Virus record (IMG/VR): IMGVR_UViG_3300020109_000105
Coordinates: 1-28,780 of that record
DNA length: 28,780 bases
Direction: 5' to 3' (one strand)
Origin: a virus
Shown: piece by piece, positions 24,723 through 28,780 of the stretch
Layout: every line of letters starts with the position of its first letter
Numbering within the stretch: the stretch's first letter is position 1
Translations under genes and position numbers: made by a program
Notes under the pieces: generated by a model
The model's input: the letters and a program-made list of their open reading frames with translations, nothing else
Databases searched by the model: none
Told to the model about the DNA's origin: nothing

Positions 24723-25481
24723 ATGGATAAATACATTAAAAATATTATTGAGGAAACATTTGCATCAAAAAAACAACAAAGATTCTTCTACGCAAAAGCC
24801 AATGACAAGTCAACATCAAAGAAGGAAAGAAATAAATGGTCAAAATGGGCTAAAGAATATTCTGACGATACTGACTTTAAAAAAATACCAGAAAAGGTTG
24901 AAACCGAGGTAGATGAAATTGTGGACGAAAAGGGTAATGTGGCCAGAAAAAAAATTCCTCTTACCAAAGCAACTAAAGGGGGTTCTCGTTCAATAACCGA
25001 CAAAGTTGTTAAAACCAGTGCCGGTAGTATGGGTACTCACGGGGTTCACGGTACTCACACATCCTTAAGATATTGGGCCGAATCAGACTTAAGTAAGGCT
25101 TTAGGATTTGAAAAAACTTTAGGTCAAGACGAGAATATTGAAGGGGCTTATGAATACTTTGAAGATGATTTAGGTATGAGTGATGATGAAACCGAGGAAA
25201 GATTATCTTCTTATGGTTACGATAAAAAATTAAAAGGAGATAAAGTAAGACTTATTGAAAACCCCAAAAAATTTGTAAATGACTATGTTGAAAGTGTTTT
25301 GAATAAAAAATCAACTCATAGTGATTTAGTAAAAAAAGACCAAACAGAAGATATTGAAGTTGAATTAAGTCCAATCATAAAAAGACAAGTAATGTCTTTA
25401 AAAAATACCATGTCAAAAAACAATATATCTGTTGAAGATGTGATAAATATTCTTAAAAAAGAAGAAAATACCGGTGAATAA
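24723..25481 (+). CDS. Conserved hypothetical phage protein (252 aa)
   Basis: The 252-residue protein is highly charged, with an N-terminal basic helix region (SKKQQRFFYAKANDKSTSKK, then WSKWAKEYSDDTDFKKIPEK), a His/Gly-rich middle (SAGSMGTHGVHGTHTSLRYW) and an acidic C-terminal half. The 'S-K-x-Q-Q-R-F-F-Y, W-A-K-E-Y-S-x-x-T-D-F-x-x-I-P' opening recurs in small phage proteins of unknown function. It heads a four-gene coupled plus-strand operon (24723-27348) and has a late-type motif. High charge and the lack of catalytic motifs suggest a scaffold-, core- or DNA-associated protein, but this is inference. Its last 8 bases overlap the next gene. Confidence 0.7.
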   Translation: MDKYIKNIIEETFASKKQQRFFYAKANDKSTSKKERNKWSKWAKEYSDDTDFKKIPEKVETEVDEIVDEKGNVARKKIPLTKATKGGSRSITDKVVKTSAGSMGTHGVHGTHTSLRYWAESDLSKALGFEKTLGQDENIEGAYEYFEDDLGMSDDETEERLSSYGYDKKLKGDKVRLIENPKKFVNDYVESVLNKKSTHSDLVKKDQTEDIEVELSPIIKRQVMSLKNTMSKNNISVEDVINILKKEENTGE

Positions 25482-25971
25482 AGAATTAAAAGATAGAATT
25501 TTTGATATTCCACAAGATATTTTAGACAAGATAAACCATACAGTAATCGGTTTAAATGGTGAAAATACGCGAGGTATCGAAAGAGCTAAAAAACTTTTAA
25601 TCGATAAAAAAGTAAAATATGGTCAACTGAAAAGAATTATTCACGATATCCAAAATATGGATAAAACAAAAGATAAAACCAAGTATGACTTATGTGGTGG
25701 AGACCTAATGGAAAAATGGGCTAAACAATTTTTACAAGGAGAACGAGATTTAATAAGTGGTAGAAAAGATTCAAGAAAAAAAGCCGATGAAATCACATCA
25801 ATAACAGGAGAAAGAAAAAATAGTCATCTCAAAACTCATAAAAAAAGATTTGGTTTTAAAATTCCAACCAATTTAGTTAAAAGTAATTCTCATAAAACAA
25901 GTGTATCTCCACTCACATCAATGAAATTATTTGAAGAAATAGACAAAATAAAAAAATTAATTAGTTATTAA
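25474..25971 (+). CDS. Conserved hypothetical protein, coupled to 252-aa gene (GTG start)
   Basis: The 165-residue product starts with GTG, overlapping the previous stop by 8 bases. It is strongly basic. Landmarks are NGENTRGIERAKKLLIDKK, QLKRIIHDIQNM, and LCGGDLMEKWAKQFLQGERD, followed by a Lys/Arg-rich part. The 'G-G-D-L-M-x-K-W-A, L-x-G-E-R' block looks like a conserved family signature, but I cannot name the family. It sits between two unrecognised genes in the same operon. The GTG is chosen over later ATG codons because it preserves the overlap and the N-terminal helix. Function unknown. Confidence 0.7.
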   Translation: MNKELKDRIFDIPQDILDKINHTVIGLNGENTRGIERAKKLLIDKKVKYGQLKRIIHDIQNMDKTKDKTKYDLCGGDLMEKWAKQFLQGERDLISGRKDSRKKADEITSITGERKNSHLKTHKKRFGFKIPTNLVKSNSHKTSVSPLTSMKLFEEIDKIKKLISY

Positions 25972-25972
25972 T

Positions 25973-26494
25973 ATGCCAACACAATTAGAAATAATCGGAG
26001 ATAGAGAAAGAAATATTCTCATGTCTAAAAATGAGTACAATCTTGGAGATTTGTATAGTTCAAATAATACTGGAGCGCTGTCAGATGGCGATGAAAGAGG
26101 TAAAGGAGAATTAAATAATAGTATTGGTTCTAAAACAGATATTGTAGAAAGAACTTCTTTAGTTGCAAAAAATCTTTACGGCCCAACAAATGAATACAGT
26201 AGTGGTAACCCCAATGCACTATCAGATGGCGATGAAAGAGGTAAAGGAGAATTAAATAATAGTATTGGTTCTAAAACAGATATTGTAGAAAGAAACGGTC
26301 TTTTGTCTAAAAACATTTATAATAATTCTTTTGAATATTCTTCGGGCAACCCTAACGCCTTATCAGATGGCGACGAGAAAGGTAGAGGAGAAAACAATAC
26401 GGGTGGAGTTGGTACCTTAACAGATATTAACGAAAGAACGACTTTAGGCGCTAAAAACAAATACGGTAGTACAAAAACTTACCCCGATTTTTAA
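25973..26494 (+). CDS. Repeat protein of unknown function (three 47-aa repeats)
   Basis: This 173-residue protein is built from a 47-residue unit, repeated three times after a divergent N-terminal partial copy. The unit reads ALSDGDERGKGELNNSIGSK then TDIVERxxLxxKNxYxxxxEYSSGNPN. The first two units are identical at the DNA level over 73 bases (26081-26153 and 26222-26294), and the third starts 141 bases later at 26363. The Asp-Gly-Asp-Glu-Arg-Gly core resembles acidic loop repeats but no calcium-binding motif is certain. It follows the preceding stop by one base and its stop overlaps the next ATG (TAATG). A structural or decoration role in the virion is possible. Function unknown. Confidence 0.75.
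   Translation: MPTQLEIIGDRERNILMSKNEYNLGDLYSSNNTGALSDGDERGKGELNNSIGSKTDIVERTSLVAKNLYGPTNEYSSGNPNALSDGDERGKGELNNSIGSKTDIVERNGLLSKNIYNNSFEYSSGNPNALSDGDEKGRGENNTGGVGTLTDINERTTLGAKNKYGSTKTYPDF
26081..26435 (+). repeat. 141-bp in-frame tandem repeats within the 173-aa gene
   Basis: Repeat starts marked by TCAGATGGCGA are at 26081, 26222 and 26363, exactly 141 bases apart. Copies 1 and 2 are identical over 73 bases including third codon positions, which points to recent duplication or gene conversion. Copy 3 is more diverged. Confidence 0.9.
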
Positions 26495-27348
26495 TGATAA
26501 AATTTCAATCAATATTAACAAACATTTTATCCGAAGCGCCTACAAGAAGTACACAAAAAACCCTTGAAAACGCAATCAAAAATAGAATGCCTGTGTCTTT
26601 TGATTATAGAGGACCCAAAGGAGAGGTTCAACCTGGTAGAAGAATCAAAACGGAATTAGTTGCATCGGGATTAACAAAAAAAGGAAATTTAGCGGTAAGG
26701 GGTTATGTTAAACCACCATCAGTATCTAAAAAAGGATTTAGAAAACATGGATGGAGAACATTTATTATAGATAGAATATCGTCAGGTTCAATCCAAGTTT
26801 ATGAGGATGAACAATTCAATCAGAAAAGACCCGGATATAAAGAAGGTGATGATAATAGTTTTTCTACAACATATGTTACAAGTGATTGGGGAGCAATGAA
26901 ACAACCCCAACAAACAAAACCAACACCATCACCAGAACCAAAAAGAAAAGAAGAACCCAAAAAACAAGAACTACCACAACCAAAACCAAAAGAAAAACCA
27001 TCCACTGTCCCTGTTGAAACACCAAAAAGAGAAGTTGAGGTTTTCAATGATTTAAAAACAAAGGTTAAAGTTGTTGACAATATCAAACAAATTAGTCCTG
27101 AAGAATTTAAAACCGCCATTGAAGATTTATACAAAAAGAAAATGGACGATTGGAAAAAATCTCAAGTAGATATTGGGGGAAATTTAAACGCTGGCGAAGG
27201 TACGAGAAGAAGAATTGAAAAAGACTCGGAATTAGATTTAGATAGATTATTAAAACAAGATAACATTAAAGTTATTGAACCCCCATCAGAAGAAACTGTT
27301 GAGTTACAAGAACAATTAAAAAGAATCAAGACTTTAATTTTGTTTTAA
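26494..27348 (+). CDS. WYL-domain-like protein with Pro/Lys-rich linker
   Basis: Residues ~22-110 of the 284-residue protein resemble a WYL domain: LENAIKNRMPVSFDYRG, then RRIKTELVASGLTKKG, LAVRGYVKP and GWRTFIIDRISS. WYL domains bind ligands or nucleic acid and occur in regulators and in phage-defence gene control. The middle (~residues 140-180) is a Pro/Lys/Glu-rich linker (EPKRKEEPKKQELPQPKPKE), and the C-terminal ~100 residues are helical (FKTAIEDLYKKKMDDWKK). No helix-turn-helix is visible, unlike typical WYL regulators. The start overlaps the previous stop (TAATG), making it the last gene of the coupled operon. A role as a regulator or virion protein is open. Confidence 0.65.
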   Translation: MIKFQSILTNILSEAPTRSTQKTLENAIKNRMPVSFDYRGPKGEVQPGRRIKTELVASGLTKKGNLAVRGYVKPPSVSKKGFRKHGWRTFIIDRISSGSIQVYEDEQFNQKRPGYKEGDDNSFSTTYVTSDWGAMKQPQQTKPTPSPEPKRKEEPKKQELPQPKPKEKPSTVPVETPKREVEVFNDLKTKVKVVDNIKQISPEEFKTAIEDLYKKKMDDWKKSQVDIGGNLNAGEGTRRRIEKDSELDLDRLLKQDNIKVIEPPSEETVELQEQLKRIKTLILF

Positions 27349-27375
27349 AAATACTTATTTTATAAAAAAATCAAT

Positions 27376-27957
27376 ATGGAAAAAACAGGACAAGGCGTAA
27401 TATCACAAAATGATTTAATGCAAAGATTAGTGCAAGCCAAAAAAGTGTTGAACAAAGTTGAGACTGGTGACTTTGAAACAGGTAATGTTAATGAAGAAAT
27501 ACTAAGAAGTAACCCTGAAGATATTTTATCGTCAACAACTCAAAACCTACAAGTAAGACAACCACAACAACCAAATTTACAAAAAATACAAGAATCTAAA
27601 TTACCCGAAGTAATCAAAAGAGCGATGATTGAAAATCCAATACCACAAATTAGTTTATCGGATTCTTTAGATTTAAACTTTGTCGAAAAAACAAAAAAAC
27701 TAATGGAATCAGAGGGTGTTGTCACAAAAAAATCTACACAACAAAGGAGTTCACAAGTAGATAGTTCAGATTTGGTTAAACAACTTACACCAATAATTGA
27801 AAACATTGTAAGAAAAACTGTAGTCGAAATAATGGATTCCAAACTTAATCAAATTTTAACAGCGCAACAAACCATGAGTATTAATGAAAATTTAGTATTA
27901 AAGGTTGGTGATTCCGTCTTTAAAGGTAAAATTACAGGGGTAAATAAATCTAAGTAA
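27376..27957 (+). CDS. Conserved hypothetical phage protein (193 aa)
   Basis: The 193-residue product is helical at both ends with a disordered Gln/Pro-rich middle (NLQVRQPQQPNLQK). The C-terminus, LVKQLTPIIENIVRKTVVEI followed by NENLVLKVGDSVFKGKITGV, looks like a coiled helix and a small beta unit. I cannot name a family. A motif TACTTAT, one mismatch from the late core, lies 18 bases upstream of the ATG, so it may be its own unit after the four-gene operon. Place and composition suggest a virion or assembly protein, but function is unknown. Confidence 0.65.
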   Translation: MEKTGQGVISQNDLMQRLVQAKKVLNKVETGDFETGNVNEEILRSNPEDILSSTTQNLQVRQPQQPNLQKIQESKLPEVIKRAMIENPIPQISLSDSLDLNFVEKTKKLMESEGVVTKKSTQQRSSQVDSSDLVKQLTPIIENIVRKTVVEIMDSKLNQILTAQQTMSINENLVLKVGDSVFKGKITGVNKSK

Positions 27958-28009
27958 GTTTGACTTTTTCAATTTCTTTTCTTATAATTTATAAAAAGAA
28001 AAGATTTGA

Positions 28010-28780
28010 ATGTCAAAAATTAAAATTTTAGCAATACCCCCCGATACACATGGTGTAGGTAAATATAGAATATTAGACCCATATAAATTTATTGGAGACC
28101 ATTATAGTGACGAATTTCATGTCGACATTACATTCTCTGCTGAAAACAACGATAATTTCTTTAAGAACTACGATATTGTGGTCTTCCACAGTTTTATCCA
28201 TCAAACGAGTCACGAAGAAAATATTTCAAGAATTAAGTGGTTAAAATCTCAGGGTATTAAAACCGTAATGGATATTGATGACCATTGGTCTCCCGACCAC
28301 AGACACCCAATGTATTTTCACATTAGAGAAAGTGAGCTACCAAAGAAAAAAGCTGACATGATGAAAGAGTCGGACTACGTTACGTGTACGACTGAATATT
28401 TTGCCGATACTTTAAGAAAAAGATTAAATTTAAAAAATGTTTTAGTATTCCCTAACGCAATCGACCCAAATGAGAGCCAATTTAAACCTAAACCCACACA
28501 ATCAGATAGACTTAGATTTGGGTGGCTTGGAGGTTCAACCCACTTACATGATTTAGAACAAATTAGAGGTGGAATTTCAATGATTAATAATGAATACGAT
28601 AATATTCAATTTGTCTTGTGTGGTTACGATTTAAGGGGTTCTATTACTGAGGTAAATCAACAAACAGGTGAAAAAAAAACACGACAAATTCAACCCACGG
28701 AAACGGTTTGGTACAAATACGAACAAATATTTACGGACAATTACAAAACAATTGACTCTGAGTATAAATCATATTTAATG
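28010..28780 (+). CDS. Glycosyltransferase, GT-B type (partial, runs off right edge)
   Basis: The frame is open from ATG at 28010 to the window end (257 codons). The visible N-terminal part has an opening ILAIPPDTHGVGKYRILDP, a Rossmann-like strand DIVVFHSFIH, TVMDIDDHWSPD, KESDYVTCTTEYFADTLRKR, NVLVFPNAIDP and RFGWLGGSTHLHDLE, landmarks of the N-terminal domain and linker of GT-B glycosyltransferases (GT4-like). The C-terminal donor-binding domain is off the edge. Phage glycosyltransferases modify DNA or virion surface proteins, or alter host glycans. The target is not shown by the sequence. An AATTTAT variant of the late-type motif (27986-27992) lies upstream. Confidence 0.85.
   Translation, partial: MSKIKILAIPPDTHGVGKYRILDPYKFIGDHYSDEFHVDITFSAENNDNFFKNYDIVVFHSFIHQTSHEENISRIKWLKSQGIKTVMDIDDHWSPDHRHPMYFHIRESELPKKKADMMKESDYVTCTTEYFADTLRKRLNLKNVLVFPNAIDPNESQFKPKPTQSDRLRFGWLGGSTHLHDLEQIRGGISMINNEYDNIQFVLCGYDLRGSITEVNQQTGEKKTRQIQPTETVWYKYEQIFTDNYKTIDSEYKSYLM

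Noticed and set aside
26820-27134. Minus-strand ORF of 104 codons within the WYL-like gene
   Set aside because: It is the antisense of a Pro/Lys-rich linker, with biased Ser/Phe/Gly composition and no start signal or coupling.
27974-28005. Imperfect inverted repeat before the glycosyltransferase as a terminator
   Set aside because: The arms (TCTTTTCTTATAA and a copy with extra A) are AT-only with mismatched length and no clear T-run, so stability would be poor.

Overview
The window looks like part of a large, AT-rich, contractile-tailed (T4-like myovirus) phage genome whose host is probably a Bacteroidota/Flavobacteriia bacterium. The phage assignment rests on a tail sheath, a tail tube, a tape measure, a gp13-like neck protein, a LysM/gp53-like baseplate protein, a gp43-like family B DNA polymerase and a SNF2-type helicase. 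The host guess is inference: gene starts lack clear Shine-Dalgarno sequences and are preceded by A-rich stretches, and two non-structural genes have a TATATTTG box that fits the Bacteroidota -7 element (TAnnTTTG). No tRNA, rRNA, integrase, transposon or CRISPR array was seen.

Layout. Positions 1-9175 (minus strand, read right to left) form a tail module: tail tube, a gp26-like protein in the tail-assembly-chaperone position with an overlapping out-of-frame short ORF, tape measure, a 1615-residue baseplate giant, a LysM/gp53-like protein, and a structural protein cut by the left edge. Positions 9176-9523 are the only long gene-free stretch. They hold an array of ten CTAG sites, a perfect 18-bp parS-like palindrome and the sheath terminator. 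Positions 9524-15213 (minus) carry the sheath, a gp15-like protein with Pro/Thr/Ser repeats and a small neck-like protein, with a tiny plus-strand ribbon-helix-helix-like gene between the first two. Positions 15267-19319 alternate strands: helicase (+), PD-(D/E)XK-like protein (-), gp13-like neck protein (+). Positions 19321-24666 (minus) hold the DNA polymerase and a three-gene virion-surface group. Positions 24723-28780 (plus) hold a four-gene coupled operon of mostly unrecognised proteins, one with 141-bp repeats and one WYL-like, then a separate gene and a glycosyltransferase cut by the right edge.

How it fits together. Genes inside operons overlap or nearly abut, with TAATG junctions. 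Genes that head transcription units share a directional motif whose core is TATTTAT, on either strand, and this is the best candidate for the phage's late promoter. The polymerase and the nuclease-like gene carry the host-like TATATTTG box instead, so the window suggests two promoter classes. The least explained signals are the noncoding block with the CTAG array and parS palindrome, the tail-chaperone frameshift and the TATTTAT promoter motif.
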